Shown: positions 52,093 to 62,790 of the stretch, piece by piece | Numbering within the stretch: position 1 is the first letter of the stretch | Layout of the letters: each line of letters starts with the position of its first letter | Made by a program: the position numbers and the translations under genes | Origin: Bacillus smithii | GTDB taxonomy: Bacteria > Bacillota > Bacilli > Bacillales > DSM-4216 | Length of the DNA: 64,000 nt | Direction: 5' to 3' | Assembly: GCF_001050115.1 (NCBI RefSeq) | Contig: NZ_CP012024.1 | Location: 228,001 to 292,000, forward strand | Notes under the pieces: generated by a model | Told to the model about the DNA's origin: nothing | The model's input: only the letters and a program-made list of their open reading frames with translations | The model's database searches: none

Positions 52093-54147
52093 ATGCAACT
52101 TGACGGGAGAAGTAGATATCTCCTAAAAGAGGTGATGACAAACCCGAATATTAGCAGCAAGGAATTAGAGAAAAAATATCAATTAAGTCGAAGACAGATT
52201 AGATATAGCATTGAAAAAATTAATGGTTGGCTTAAAAGTCGGAATCTTCCCGAAATTGATAGAACAAATAAAGGCTATTTTCTTGTAGATAAAGGCTTAA
52301 AATCTAAGTTTCGTCTAGATGAAGAATGGGAATGTGGCAATGTAAATGAGTTATCAAAAATAGAACGTGTGAACATCATTTTATTAATGCTGTTATGTTG
52401 CGATGAATTGTTATCATTAATTCATTTTACGAGTGAATTAAAGGTAAGCAAGAATACGGCCTTGGATGACTTGAAACGGGCTAAGAATATTGTTTCTGAA
52501 TACGGTCTTGAGTTTCGTTATTCACGAAAATTTGGGTATTTAATCGAAGGAAAAGAGCTCAACATTCGTAAATTGCTGGTATCGACGATTGATAAAGTTA
52601 TAAAAATGGATGAAGGTAAAGAAAGAATAAAGAGAATGGCTTGTATAACGGATGAAGAAATAGCTGAATTCCAAAAGAAAATAGAAAGAGTGGAAAAACG
52701 GTTAAATTTAAAATTTACGGATGAAAAAGTTATATTAATGCCCTATATTTTGTTGCTTATATTAAAAAGAATTAAGCAAGGGAATCAAATCGATTCCTTT
52801 TATATCCACTATGAAGAAATTTCGGATACAAAGGAATATTTGGCGACGGAGGAAATTCTTCATGATTTTAAAGATGTGCCGGAAGAGGAACGTCTTTTTA
52901 TCACGCTATATTTACTCACAACGAATGTATATTGGTCAGAAGGGTTAACACAAGAAATCATACCTGATCTAGTTCAGGCATTAGATGAGATGCTTGTATT
53001 GTTTGAAAAGAATACATGTATTTTTTTAAAAGACCGGGAACAGTTGATTCAGAAGCTGCTTCTTCATATGAAGCCTGCTTACTACCGTATTAAATATCGC
53101 TTAACTGAAGCGAATAATATGCATGAAGTTGTGAACAAGGATTTTAAAGAACTCCATCATCTTGTGAAAAAATCTATCCAACCGCTAGTTCACCTAATCG
53201 GATGTGATATTCCGGAAAACGAAATCATTTATTTCACGATGTTGATAGGGGGATGGATGATACGGCAAGGAGAAAATATTGGAAAAAGAATGAAAGCTGT
53301 TGTCGTCTGTCCAAAAGGGGTTTCGGTTTCCAGATATATGTTTAGTACTTTAAGAAACTTGTTTCCGGAATTTATATTTTTGGATTCATTATCCATTCGA
53401 GAATTTCAACAATATCCGATGGACTATGACATTGTATTTTCACCAGTTTTTGTAGAAACGAAAAAGAAATTTTTCTATGTGAATTCTTTTCTTGGACATG
53501 ACGAGAAAAAAAGACTGCGGAAGCAAGTCATGCATGAATTGTACGGATATGTGCCAAATGAATTAAATATAGAAGATATGATGGAAATCATCCAAAAATA
53601 TTGCGTTATCAAAGATAAAAAAAATTTGTCTAAGCAGTTAATGGAGTATATCCGTCAAGACCATTCTTACTTTGATTATGGGTGGAATAACAGAAACCCC
53701 AATTTATATGAATTAATCACTCCTTCCACGATTACATTTCGTCATTCTGTTCATTCTTGGGAGGAAGCTATCAGGCTGGCCTCTCAGCCATTATTAAAAA
53801 GCAAACATATTACTCATCAATATGTCGAATCCATGATTCAACGCTGTCACTCTGATCCTTATATTGTCATTGGTCCCAATACCGCGATTCCTCATGCAGC
53901 TCCAGAGGAAGGAGTCAATGAACTGTCTATGAGTATGCTTCGATTAAGAAAAGGAGTATCATTCGCCACTGATTATACTATCCAGTTAATCATCATTATT
54001 GCTGCGTTAGACAAAGACCAACACCTTCGAGCATTAATGCAGTTAATGAAACTAGTAAGGAATGACCGCGATCGTGAACAAATCATCCATGCAAAGTCCG
54101 TTCAAGAGATACAAGCGATTATGGAGAAATATGCAGTAGACGAATAA
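52093..54147 (+). CDS. PRD-containing PTS operon activator (MtlR/BglG class)
   Basis: 684 residues. N-terminal HTH (ISSKELEKKYQLSRRQIRYSIEKI) and a second HTH (VSKNTALDDLKRAK). Then two PRDs (about 170-390), an EIIB-like domain (about 400-490; KAVVVCPKGVSVSRYM with its Cys), and an EIIA-like domain (about 535-684; NTAIPHAAPEEG with its His). Such proteins turn on polyol PTS operons when phosphorylation by the PTS changes. It precedes a galactitol-type PTS, its probable target. AAAGGAGGT before the ATG. Confidence 0.9.
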   Translation: MQLDGRSRYLLKEVMTNPNISSKELEKKYQLSRRQIRYSIEKINGWLKSRNLPEIDRTNKGYFLVDKGLKSKFRLDEEWECGNVNELSKIERVNIILLMLLCCDELLSLIHFTSELKVSKNTALDDLKRAKNIVSEYGLEFRYSRKFGYLIEGKELNIRKLLVSTIDKVIKMDEGKERIKRMACITDEEIAEFQKKIERVEKRLNLKFTDEKVILMPYILLLILKRIKQGNQIDSFYIHYEEISDTKEYLATEEILHDFKDVPEEERLFITLYLLTTNVYWSEGLTQEIIPDLVQALDEMLVLFEKNTCIFLKDREQLIQKLLLHMKPAYYRIKYRLTEANNMHEVVNKDFKELHHLVKKSIQPLVHLIGCDIPENEIIYFTMLIGGWMIRQGENIGKRMKAVVVCPKGVSVSRYMFSTLRNLFPEFIFLDSLSIREFQQYPMDYDIVFSPVFVETKKKFFYVNSFLGHDEKKRLRKQVMHELYGYVPNELNIEDMMEIIQKYCVIKDKKNLSKQLMEYIRQDHSYFDYGWNNRNPNLYELITPSTITFRHSVHSWEEAIRLASQPLLKSKHITHQYVESMIQRCHSDPYIVIGPNTAIPHAAPEEGVNELSMSMLRLRKGVSFATDYTIQLIIIIAALDKDQHLRALMQLMKLVRNDRDREQIIHAKSVQEIQAIMEKYAVDE

Positions 54148-54180
54148 ATAGTTTTTCAGAAAGTCTGGAGGAGAGAATGA

Positions 54181-54660
54181 GTGTGTGGAATTTATTTGGA
54201 TGAATCATTAATTTTAACGGATCTGGAGGTTACGGATAAAGAAGAATTATTGAAAATGATGGGGACTAATTTAATGGAAAAAGGATTAGTAAAAGAAAGT
54301 TTTATAAAAGCGATCATCGAAAGGGAAAAAAACTATGCGACTGGTTTACCGACGAAAAGTGTATCTGTAGCGATCCCTCATACAGATCCTGAACATGTAA
54401 ATAAAAAAGCTATTAGTCTAGCGATATTAAAAAAGGAAGTTCATTTTGGCATCATGGGAGAGAAGAATGCCGAAACTCCTGTTAAATTAGTGTTTATGCT
54501 TGCGATCGATAAGAAAAGGTCACATGTAACCTTTCTTCAAAAATTAATGGAAATATTTCAAAACGAAGAAGAACTGAATTATTTATTATCAGAAGAAAAT
54601 AAAACCAATATTAAAAATCGATTAATTCATGATTTACGAGTACAAAAAGGAGAGGAATAA
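54181..54660 (+). CDS. gatA: PTS EIIA, fructose/mannitol superfamily, galactitol type
   Basis: 159 residues. The active-site His lies in TKSVSVAIPHTDPEHV (about 60). It receives phosphate from HPr and passes it to the EIIB encoded next. GTG start; GGAGGAG lies shortly before. First of the PTS structural genes. Confidence 0.85.
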   Translation: MCGIYLDESLILTDLEVTDKEELLKMMGTNLMEKGLVKESFIKAIIEREKNYATGLPTKSVSVAIPHTDPEHVNKKAISLAILKKEVHFGIMGEKNAETPVKLVFMLAIDKKRSHVTFLQKLMEIFQNEEELNYLLSEENKTNIKNRLIHDLRVQKGEE

Positions 54661-54662
54661 AC

Positions 54663-54950
54663 ATGAAAAAGAAAAAGCAAGTATTGGTTGCATGCGGTGC
54701 GGGAATTGCCACATCTACGATCGTTAATAAGGCGCTTGAAGAAATTTGTAAAGAAAATCATATTGATTGCGATATTATCCAAATCAAAATTACCGAAGTA
54801 GGATCGTATGTTGATTCGGCGGATTTATTAATTAGTACAACGATCGTGCAGCAGGAATATCCGTTCCCGGTCATCAATGCAAGAGCGTTTTTAACCGGAA
54901 TTGGATTAGACGAGGCGAAAAAAGAAATTTTAGAGGAATTAAAAAAATAG
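54663..54950 (+). CDS. gatB: PTS EIIB, galactitol type
   Basis: 95 residues. LVACGAGIATSTIVNKAL carries the phosphorylated Cys near residue 11 with the P-loop typical of GatB. Starts 2 bp after gatA. Transfers phosphate to the sugar alcohol taken up by EIIC. Confidence 0.87.
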   Translation: MKKKKQVLVACGAGIATSTIVNKALEEICKENHIDCDIIQIKITEVGSYVDSADLLISTTIVQQEYPFPVINARAFLTGIGLDEAKKEILEELKK

Positions 54951-55019
54951 AGTATGAAGGATATAAATTTCATGTTGAACCCATGAAATCTAACCAGTTG
55001 ACATCGGGAGGGCAATGAA

Positions 55020-56282
55020 ATGAAGGGATTTTTTGATGCTATACAAGCATTTTTGGACCTGGGTGCTACCGTTATATTGCCTATCGTCATCTTCTTATTG
55101 GGTCTATTGTTCGGACAAAAACCGGGAAAAGCTTTTCGTGCGGGTCTTACAATCGGTGTAGCTTTTGTAGGAATTTTTATGGTAGTAGATTTACTCGTTA
55201 ACAATCTTGGTCCAGCGGCTCATGGGATGGTGAAAAGATTTGGAATTCAGTTAAATGTAATTGATGTCGGGTGGCCGGCGGCCGCTTCGATCTCATGGGC
55301 TTCTAAGATTGCGGCGTTTGTTATACCGCTTGGGCTGTTAGTGAATATATTGATGCTTGTGACGAAAACAACTAAAACCATGAACGTAGATATTTGGAAC
55401 TTTTGGCATTACGCGTTTACGGGAGCGATTGTTTATACTCTAACAGGCAGTATGATTCAAGGCTTAATAGCAGCGATTTTATTCCAAATTGTTTGTTTAA
55501 AAGTCGCCGATTGGACTGCACCTATGCTAGAAGATTATTTTGGATTACCGGGCATATCGGTCGCTACAGGAAGTACCATCTCTTATGCTGTGCTTGGGAT
55601 TCCGTTGGTGAAATTGATTCAAAAGATTCCGGGAGTTAAAAATCTACACGCCGATCCTGAAACGATACAAAAAAGATTCGGAATATTCGGTGAACCGATT
55701 TTTATGGGACTTATTCTTGGAATCGTGTTGGGATTATTGGCTGACTACTCAATTGGTAAAACGATTCAAATCGGCATATCAATGTCAGCCGTGATGGTTC
55801 TCATGCCTAGAATGGTGAAAATTTTAATGGAAGGACTTATGCCTATTTCAGAATCGGCACGAGAATTACTTCAAAAGAAGTTCGGAGCGAAAAATATTTA
55901 TATTGGCCTGGATTCAGCTGTTGCCATTGGCCACCCCTCCGTCATTTCAACTGCGTTGATTCTCGTACCGATCACGGTTGTATTAGCTGTTATTTTGCCA
56001 GGCAACAACGTACTCCCATTTGGGGATTTAGCAACTATTCCATTTATTGTTGCATTTATCGTTGGCGCTTCTCGAGGGAACATTATTCATTCGGTGATTG
56101 TAGGAACGATTCTGATTGCTTTATCTCTTTACATGGCGACAGATCTAGCGACTCTTCATACGCAAATGGCTATCGATGCCAAATTCCATATGCCTCATGG
56201 AGCGAGTAAAATATCTAGCATTGACCAAGGTGGAAACTTAATTAACTACTTGATTTATAAGCTATTCTTCTGGATCCATTAA
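55020..56282 (+). CDS. gatC: PTS EIIC, galactitol-type permease
   Basis: 420 residues with about ten to twelve hydrophobic helices: LPIVIFLLGLLFGQKPGKAFRAGLTIGVAFVGI is the GatC signature. It imports and phosphorylates a polyol (galactitol, or a related one such as sorbitol or arabitol). GGGAGGGCAATGAA before the ATG. The 69-bp gap from gatB has no promoter I recognise. Confidence 0.87.
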   Translation: MKGFFDAIQAFLDLGATVILPIVIFLLGLLFGQKPGKAFRAGLTIGVAFVGIFMVVDLLVNNLGPAAHGMVKRFGIQLNVIDVGWPAAASISWASKIAAFVIPLGLLVNILMLVTKTTKTMNVDIWNFWHYAFTGAIVYTLTGSMIQGLIAAILFQIVCLKVADWTAPMLEDYFGLPGISVATGSTISYAVLGIPLVKLIQKIPGVKNLHADPETIQKRFGIFGEPIFMGLILGIVLGLLADYSIGKTIQIGISMSAVMVLMPRMVKILMEGLMPISESARELLQKKFGAKNIYIGLDSAVAIGHPSVISTALILVPITVVLAVILPGNNVLPFGDLATIPFIVAFIVGASRGNIIHSVIVGTILIALSLYMATDLATLHTQMAIDAKFHMPHGASKISSIDQGGNLINYLIYKLFFWIH

Positions 56283-56318
56283 TCTGTCTTTATTGATCGT
56301 GAGCAAGGAGGAATTTTA

Positions 56319-57350
56319 ATGAAAGCGCTGTTAAAAACAAAACTTGGTCCCGGAAACTTAGAAGTGGCAGAAGTAGAAGAACCACAAGTAGGAAAAGATC
56401 AAGTCAAAATATTGGTGAAATATTCTGGTATATGTGGTACCGATATTCATACGTTTCAAGGGCATTATAAAGTGAGTGCACCGGTTATTTTAGGACATGA
56501 ATTTTCGGGTGAAGTAGTTGAGGTTGGCAAAAATGTCACGGAGTTTCAACCTGGAGATCGAGTGACATCCGAAACGACGTTTTATATTTGCGGCAAATGT
56601 AAGTACTGCCAATCAGGAGATTACAATTTATGCAGCAGTCGAAAAGGATTGGGAACGCAACAAAATGGAAGTTTCACTAAGTATGTGATTGCTAGAAAAG
56701 AGAGCGTTCATAGACTGCCTGAACATGTAGATTATTTATCTGCAGCGATGACGGAACCTCTTGCATGTGCTCATCATGCTGTTTCGAAATCGGCGATAAA
56801 AAAAGGCGATGTTGTCGTTGTGTTAGGACCTGGACCGATTGGCTTGCTTACTGCTCAAATAGCGAAAACTTATGGAACAACCGTTGTCATCACGGGTTTA
56901 TCCAACGATAAAATTCGATTGGAAAAAGCAAAAGAACTAGGGATTGATTATGCTGTCAATATTCAAGAAGAAGATATCAACGCTCTTGTACAAAGTTTAA
57001 CGGATGGATATGGTGCTGATATTGTTTTGGAATGTACCGGTGCTGTTCCGGCTGTGAATATGGGACTGGACTTGTTGAAAAAGAAGGGACAATTTGTCCA
57101 GGTCGGTATTTTTAAAAACCCGGAAATCCCTATTGATTCTGAAAAAATTATTCAAAAAGAACTCACATTCATTGGATCGAGAAGCCAAAAGCCAAGTGAT
57201 TGGGAACCGTCATTAGCTTTAATGAATGAAAAACTCGTCAATACCAAAGCGCTTGTGACTCATCAATTTGATATAACACAATGGGACGAAGCATATAAGG
57301 TCATTAAGAACGGTGAGTCCATTAAAGTAATATTGAAGCCGGTAGAATAA
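56319..57350 (+). CDS. Zinc-dependent polyol(-phosphate) dehydrogenase, copy 1
   Basis: 343 residues, medium-chain dehydrogenase. Catalytic zinc ligands in GICGTDIHTFQG and GHEFSG; structural zinc CGKCKYCQSGDYNLC; Rossmann VVLGPGPIGLLTAQ. Likely oxidises the PTS product or its partner at C2/C5. It differs from the second dehydrogenase of the operon, so the two may act on different substrates. AAGGAGGAATTTTA before the ATG. Confidence 0.85.
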   Translation: MKALLKTKLGPGNLEVAEVEEPQVGKDQVKILVKYSGICGTDIHTFQGHYKVSAPVILGHEFSGEVVEVGKNVTEFQPGDRVTSETTFYICGKCKYCQSGDYNLCSSRKGLGTQQNGSFTKYVIARKESVHRLPEHVDYLSAAMTEPLACAHHAVSKSAIKKGDVVVVLGPGPIGLLTAQIAKTYGTTVVITGLSNDKIRLEKAKELGIDYAVNIQEEDINALVQSLTDGYGADIVLECTGAVPAVNMGLDLLKKKGQFVQVGIFKNPEIPIDSEKIIQKELTFIGSRSQKPSDWEPSLALMNEKLVNTKALVTHQFDITQWDEAYKVIKNGESIKVILKPVE

Positions 57351-57441
57351 TGAAAAAAGAATCGATTACAACTTGTACGAGAATAGAAAATGATTTTGGT
57401 AGATATTCGGGGGAAACGGAAGGCGGGCGACATAAACGTAT

Positions 57442-57642
57442 ATGGTTGAGAAATTTCTTGATTTTGTACTCGGGCAGTACGGCAGATCAATGAGCGATTT
57501 TTATTTTCAACATCAGCTGTTGATCAACTCTATCGTGTTGGGTTTGGCACTAGTATATAGGTTTTATCCAAAAAATAAGAGCACTCGACGGAAACTACAG
57601 GAGGTTATGGAGACTGATCGGAAAGGAAGTACACTTTCATGA
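57442..57642 (+). CDS. Small single-helix membrane protein (66 aa)
   Basis: MVEKFLDFVLGQYGRSMSDF leads to HQLLINSIVLGLALVYRFYP, one transmembrane helix, then a basic tail. Lies between the two dehydrogenase genes and overlaps the next ATG by 4 bp, which supports its being real. The ribosome-binding site is poor (AAGGCGGG, 15 nt away). Not recognised. Confidence 0.5.
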   Translation: MVEKFLDFVLGQYGRSMSDFYFQHQLLINSIVLGLALVYRFYPKNKSTRRKLQEVMETDRKGSTLS

Positions 57643-58691
57643 AAGCACTAAAGCTTTATGGAAAAAAAGATTTAAGATTCGAAGAAGCAGAAAAGCCGGT
57701 TATTGAAAAAAGCAACGAGGTGATTATAAAAGTAAAAGCAGCGGGGATATGCGGCTCTGATGTGTCAAGATATGCCAAACTAGGCCCTTACGTAGAAGGA
57801 ATGATATGGGGGCATGAGTTCTGTGGAGAAGTAGTGGAAATCGGTTCTGATGTCCATCATGTTCAAATAGGGGATCGTGTAGCAGGATGTCCTACATTTT
57901 ATTGCGGAAAGTGTGACAGCTGTAAAAAAGGAATATTATCACAGTGTGAAAAATTGACCGTGATCGGGTCGAGATATCCTGGGGCATTTGCAGAATATGT
58001 AAAACTTCCTAAGGAAAATGTTCTTCCTTTACCGGATACGATTGATTTTGATACGGCTGTCTTTATTGAACCTTCAGCTGTCGTTGTCCACAGTCTTTAT
58101 CGCACAACAATGATACCTGAAGCAGAGATCGCCGTGGTGGGATGTGGAAACATTGGGTTGCTAGCTGTTCAATGGGCAAAAATATTTGGCGCTAGCAAAG
58201 TCTATGCAATCGATATTGATCAAAAAAAATTAAACATCGCTAAAGAAGTAGGAGCAGATGTCGTGATGAACTCACTTGAAAAACCAGCTTATGATCAGTT
58301 GATGGAATGGACGGATGGAAAAGGTGTAGATATAGCGATTGAGTCAGCTGGTTCTCCTATTACATCGGCACAAGTTTTTGCGTTAGCCAAACGAAGAGGC
58401 CAAGTTGTTTTTATGGGAATCCCTTACGGCGATGTCAACATTGAGCGATTTTACTTTGAAAAAATTGTAAGAAATGAATTAACCGTATTAGGCTCATGGA
58501 ATGCGATTTCTGCTCCATTTCCAGGCAAGGAGTGGAGCACGACCATCGATTATATGAAAAAAGGAAAAATGAATGTCAAACCGTTAATATCTCATCGACT
58601 TTCGCTTAAAGAAGGCCCGGAAATTTTTGCAAAAATCACGAACAAAGATGAATTTTACGGAAAGGTTCTGTTTTATCCGGAAATGACCTGA
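57639..58691 (+). CDS. gatD: Galactitol-1-phosphate 5-dehydrogenase-like enzyme
   Basis: 350 residues, medium-chain dehydrogenase: GICGSDVSRYAKL and GHEFCGEVVEIG (catalytic zinc), CGKCDSCKKGILSQC (structural zinc), VVGCGNIGLLAVQWAK (NAD site), and GDVNIERFYFEKIVRNELTV as in GatD. It would oxidise galactitol 1-phosphate to tagatose 6-phosphate. The later kinase and aldolase are not nearby. ACAGGAGG some distance before the ATG. Confidence 0.8.
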   Translation: MKALKLYGKKDLRFEEAEKPVIEKSNEVIIKVKAAGICGSDVSRYAKLGPYVEGMIWGHEFCGEVVEIGSDVHHVQIGDRVAGCPTFYCGKCDSCKKGILSQCEKLTVIGSRYPGAFAEYVKLPKENVLPLPDTIDFDTAVFIEPSAVVVHSLYRTTMIPEAEIAVVGCGNIGLLAVQWAKIFGASKVYAIDIDQKKLNIAKEVGADVVMNSLEKPAYDQLMEWTDGKGVDIAIESAGSPITSAQVFALAKRRGQVVFMGIPYGDVNIERFYFEKIVRNELTVLGSWNAISAPFPGKEWSTTIDYMKKGKMNVKPLISHRLSLKEGPEIFAKITNKDEFYGKVLFYPEMT

Positions 58692-58730
58692 ATAACGGTT
58701 ATCTCTTTTAAGAAGCCTATAAGTATTTAT

Positions 58731-58768
58731 ATAACCTAAGCCCAAATAACGGGCTTAGGTTATTTTAG
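58731..58768 (+). terminator. Terminator of the polyol operon
   Basis: ATAACCTAAGCCC (58731-58743) pairs perfectly with GGGCTTAGGTTAT (58751-58763), then TTTAG. Confidence 0.8.
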
Positions 58769-58937
58769 ATGCCCCAATCTATAAAGGGACCAGCCATAAA
58801 GACAATAGTAATTAGCTTCGTATATGGAATGCGAATGAAGAGATCTTAACAATACTTTTTAAACTAAACAATTGTTTACATCCATTTTTTAAGGCTGAGA
58901 GATTGATGTTCTGATTCCGTTTAAAAGCAAATTTAAG

Positions 58938-59696
58938 TTAATAGATGACTTCAATATGGTTCTGTTCCAAAAATGTTAGCCATTCTTCACGTGGTTTAGT
59001 ATCTGTAATGAGAAAATCGATGTCTGATATATCAAGGAATTTCACAAAAGCTATTTTATCAAATTTTGTATGGTCTACTAGTAAAATAACTTTATTTGCT
59101 TGTCGTATCATATGTTTTTTTAAATCGCTCTCGTTTTCATTTGATTCAGTGATGCCATGAGTTAATGAAATTCCTTTACAACTTAAAAGGACAACATCAA
59201 CATTGTAGTTTCGTACTGTGTTTTCAGCAATTGAGCCAACCAGTGAACCAGATTGTTTTCGTAAAAGCCCTCCTGTAGAGATGATATTTAATTTTGATTG
59301 TGTAAATTCACGTAAAGATTCCACTGAATTCGTCAGTACAGTTAATCCTTCTTTTGTGTTATTTAATTCTTTTAGAGCTTCGAAAACGGTTGAACTGGCA
59401 TCAGCCATTAAAGTGTCTCCATCTGAGATCAGAGAGTGGATTTTACTAGCAATCTTACGTTTCTCTTCAATATTAGTAGTATTGCGAGTATGATAAGGCA
59501 AATCTTCGTTTGTGTGTATATTCAACACTGCGCCCCCATAAGTTCTCGTGACAATGCCCTCTTTTTCTAATTTCTCCAAGTCTCGGCGTATTGTTTCTTC
59601 AGTCACATTAAATTCGTTAGCTAGGTTTGATACATAAACCTTCTTCTCTCTGTATAAGGTGTTAAGGATTTTTTCACGACGTTCAAATGGTAACAT
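58938..59696 (-). CDS. DeoR-family regulator of rhamnose use
   Basis: 252 residues. DeoR HTH at the start (REKILNTLYREKKVYVSNLANEFNVTEETIRRDLEKLEKEGIVTRTYGGA). The C-terminal sugar-phosphate sensor domain follows (STVFEALKEL, TVLTNS, STGGLLRKQSGSLVG, DVVLLSCKGISLTHGITE). GAGGT before the ATG at 59696; in-frame codons further upstream to 59858 have no site. Divergent from rhaBADM with a long inverted repeat between, so it is probably the rhamnose repressor. Confidence 0.87.
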   Translation of the reverse strand: MLPFERREKILNTLYREKKVYVSNLANEFNVTEETIRRDLEKLEKEGIVTRTYGGAVLNIHTNEDLPYHTRNTTNIEEKRKIASKIHSLISDGDTLMADASSTVFEALKELNNTKEGLTVLTNSVESLREFTQSKLNIISTGGLLRKQSGSLVGSIAENTVRNYNVDVVLLSCKGISLTHGITESNENESDLKKHMIRQANKVILLVDHTKFDKIAFVKFLDISDIDFLITDTKPREEWLTFLEQNHIEVIY

Positions 59697-59936
59697 GGTA
59701 ATGACCTCGTCTCCTGTTTTTGTATATAAATTAAAAAGTATCCAGTTTGTGTTTGTTCCTAAATGTTTTCTTTTGTAAGGGATTATCATTTTGCTACTTT
59801 TGAGTTTACCAAAGATCTGAATGATAAAAAAGAAGATAAAACAAACAAAAAACCACAAAAAGGAAAAACATTATATGCGGAATTCAAAATAAAAGCTAGT
59901 GTATTTAAAAAAATTTTGTGCAAAACATGCAATAAG

Positions 59937-59985
59937 CAACACGAAACAAAATGAATAAGACATGTATTTGTTTTGTTTCGTGTTG
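59937..59985. promoter_or_regulatory. Candidate operator of the rhamnose regulator
   Basis: Perfect 15-bp arms CAACACGAAACAAAA (59937-59951) and TTTTGTTTCGTGTTG (59971-59985), 19 nt apart, in the gap between the divergent regulator and rhaB. DeoR proteins often bind such repeats. It lacks the tight loop and T run of a terminator, so an operator is more likely. Confidence 0.6.
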
Positions 59986-60061
59986 ATTTTTATTTGTTTT
60001 TGGTTTAATATATGTTTAAAATACAGAAATGATTATCAAGTTCCAAAGGAGGGAGGACCCG

Positions 60062-61534
60062 ATGCAATATGTTGCGGTTGATATCGGTGCTTCCAGCGGA
60101 CGAATGGTTTTAGGTGAAATTAAAAATGGAATATTAGAAATGAAAGAGATCAGTCGATTCGCCAATGGATTTACCAATGTAGGAGGGACCTGTTATTGGG
60201 ATCTGGATCATTTATTAGACCAAATATTACAAGGATTAGAACAAGTAAAATCAGTGGGCTATGACCAATGTACACTAGGAATTGATACATGGGCCGTTGA
60301 TTATGTTTTGTTAGACGATAAAGGTAAGCGCTTACGGGAATCGATTTCATATCGTGATGGCAGAACCAAAAACACGATTGAAAAAGTAGCACAGTTGCGA
60401 TCCAAAAAAGAAATTTATCAAAAAACAGGCATCCAATTTCAACCATTTAATACAATTTATCAATTGTTTGAAGACAGTAAAAATGAGCTATCTAAAACAA
60501 ATCAAATTTTAATGATCCCTGATTATCTTGGCTATTGTTTAACAGGTGTAGCGGTGACCGAAGAAACCAATGGTTCCACAACTCAATTATTAAATATTCA
60601 CAATCATCAGTTTGATGATGAGCTCTTAGAAATGATCTCTGTAAAAAAAGAACAGTTCGCTAGATTGGTAGAACCTGGTACTCTCCTTGGACAGCTAAAA
60701 AAAGAATGGTTTCCATCATACGATTTGCCAAATGTCCAAGTTATTACCGTGGCTTCTCATGATACAGCATCGGCCATCGTTGGGACTCCAGGTTTTGGAG
60801 AAAATTGGGCATATTTAAGCAGTGGTACTTGGTCTCTACTTGGAATAGAGAATGAGGTACCGATTATAAATGATCAAGCATTTTATAAAAATTATACGAA
60901 TGAATGGGGAGTTTTCAAAACCATTCGTTTTTTAAAAAATATTATGGGTTTATGGTTAATTCAAGAAGTCAGAAGAAACTTGCCTAAAAATTATACTTTT
61001 CCACAATTTGTAGAAGAAGCTAAAAAAGTAAAAGCGTTTAAACAGTTCGTTAATTTTAATCATGAGCGTTTTCTAAATCCAGACAATATGGTCGAAGAAA
61101 TCCAAAATTACTGTCGAGAAACAAATCAAGAAGTCCCTTTAACTCCAGGAGAATTAGCAAATTGTATCTACAATAATTTGGCCATCATTTATGCGATTGC
61201 CATTGATGAACTTGAAATGATTACTGGAAAGAAGATAGAACAATTGCATATTGTTGGTGGCGGGTCTAATAATGAATGGCTTAATCAGCTAACAGCAGAT
61301 CTTAGTGGTAGAACGGTATTTGCCGGACCTTCAGAAGCAACGGCTATTGGCAATCTGATTATGCAGATGATTGCGACAGGAGAGGTTTCTGATTTAGAAA
61401 CCGCTCGCAAACTAGTTCGTCATTCTTTTCGCATTCAAACTTATCACCCCAATCATGTCGATCGCATAGCGATCCTTAACCAATACAAGGAGGTAGTCTA
61501 CGATGATTACACCTCAAGTGCAACGAGCTTATGA
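60062..61534 (+). CDS. rhaB: L-rhamnulokinase
   Basis: 490 residues, FGGY family: [17 protein letters not shown] (ATP site), [13 protein letters not shown] (sugar-binding), [11 protein letters not shown] and [19 protein letters not shown] at the C-terminal ATP domain. Phosphorylates L-rhamnulose at O1. The ATG at 60062 behind AAAGGAGGGAGG is chosen over upstream in-frame ATG codons from 60029. Its 3' end overlaps rhaA by 32 bp. Confidence 0.92.
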   Translation: MQYVAVDIGASSGRMVLGEIKNGILEMKEISRFANGFTNVGGTCYWDLDHLLDQILQGLEQVKSVGYDQCTLGIDTWAVDYVLLDDKGKRLRESISYRDGRTKNTIEKVAQLRSKKEIYQKTGIQFQPFNTIYQLFEDSKNELSKTNQILMIPDYLGYCLTGVAVTEETNGSTTQLLNIHNHQFDDELLEMISVKKEQFARLVEPGTLLGQLKKEWFPSYDLPNVQVITVASHDTASAIVGTPGFGENWAYLSSGTWSLLGIENEVPIINDQAFYKNYTNEWGVFKTIRFLKNIMGLWLIQEVRRNLPKNYTFPQFVEEAKKVKAFKQFVNFNHERFLNPDNMVEEIQNYCRETNQEVPLTPGELANCIYNNLAIIYAIAIDELEMITGKKIEQLHIVGGGSNNEWLNQLTADLSGRTVFAGPSEATAIGNLIMQMIATGEVSDLETARKLVRHSFRIQTYHPNHVDRIAILNQYKEVVYDDYTSSATSL

Positions 61535-62786
61535 TGATGCAAAAGAAGTTTATCTAAAGCATGGAATTAACGTAGATGAAATATTAGAAAAATTAAAAGA
61601 AATTAAGATTTCTATGCATTGTTGGCAAGGTGATGACGTTCGTGGATTTATGAATAAAGATCAAGAATTAACAGGAGGCATTTCAGTAACTGGTAATTAT
61701 CCAGGTGCGGCGCGAACACCTGAAGAACTTCGACAAGATTTAGAAAAAGCGTATTCATTAATACCGGGTAAACACAAATTAAATCTACATGCTATTTATT
61801 TAGATACGGATGAAAAAGTAGATTTAGATGAAATTGAACCTCGTCATTACAAAAAATGGGTCGAATGGGCAAAGAAAAAAGGAATTGGTCTTGATTTTAA
61901 TCCAACTTGTTTTTCTCATCCGAAATCAGAAGATGGTTTTACATTAAGTCATCCGAACAAAGAAATTCGTGATTTTTGGATTGAACATTGCAAACGAGCT
62001 CGTAAAGTAGGTGAGTATTTTGGAAAAGAATTGGGGCAAACATGCGTGACTGATATTTGGATTCCAGATGGTTACAAAGATTTGCCTGTAGACAGACTAA
62101 CACCTAGAAAAAGATTAGAGGAAGCTTTGGATGAAGTATTTAGTGAAGAAATCGATCCACAATACAATTTAGATGCAGTTGAAAGCAAGTTATTTGGGAT
62201 AGGTTCAGAAAGTTATGTGGTGGGATCTCATGAATTCTATATGGGTTATGCACTCACGCGCAATAAATTATTATGTTTAGATACAGGACATTTCCATCCT
62301 ACGGAAGTTGTTTCAAATAAATTATCTGCTATTTCGTTATTCAACAAAGGTATTCTTCTTCACGTTAGTCGACCTGTTCGCTGGGATAGTGACCATGTCA
62401 TTCTTTTAGATGATGAATTGCAGGAAATTGCTAGAGAACTAGTAGTAAATGACTTGTTTAAGAAAACATATATTGGTCTTGATTTCTTTGACGGTAGTAT
62501 CAACAGAGTTGCTGCTTGGGTTATTGGAATGCGTAATATGATTAAAGCAATCCTCAAAGCCTATTTAGAACCTATTGAACAATTGAAAGAGCTTGAACTA
62601 AAAGGGGATTTTACAGCGCGTCTTGCTCTCCGAGAAGAGTTTAAAACATATCCGTTTGGTGCAGTTTGGGATTACTATTGTGCATCTCAAGGAGTGCCTA
62701 TTCGCGAAGAATGGCTCAATGAAGTACGAAATTATGAACAAGAAGTATTGTTAAATAGAAATAAATCTTTAAGCGAAAAAAGGTGA
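61503..62786 (+). CDS. rhaA: L-rhamnose isomerase
   Basis: 427 residues: [16 protein letters not shown] at the N-terminus, [33 protein letters not shown] and [19 protein letters not shown] are RhaA signatures that bind metal and sugar. Interconverts L-rhamnose and L-rhamnulose. AAGGAGGTAGTCTACG before the ATG, inside the end of rhaB. Confidence 0.93.
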   Translation: MITPQVQRAYDDAKEVYLKHGINVDEILEKLKEIKISMHCWQGDDVRGFMNKDQELTGGISVTGNYPGAARTPEELRQDLEKAYSLIPGKHKLNLHAIYLDTDEKVDLDEIEPRHYKKWVEWAKKKGIGLDFNPTCFSHPKSEDGFTLSHPNKEIRDFWIEHCKRARKVGEYFGKELGQTCVTDIWIPDGYKDLPVDRLTPRKRLEEALDEVFSEEIDPQYNLDAVESKLFGIGSESYVVGSHEFYMGYALTRNKLLCLDTGHFHPTEVVSNKLSAISLFNKGILLHVSRPVRWDSDHVILLDDELQEIARELVVNDLFKKTYIGLDFFDGSINRVAAWVIGMRNMIKAILKAYLEPIEQLKELELKGDFTARLALREEFKTYPFGAVWDYYCASQGVPIREEWLNEVRNYEQEVLLNRNKSLSEKR

Positions 62787-62790
62787 AAAA

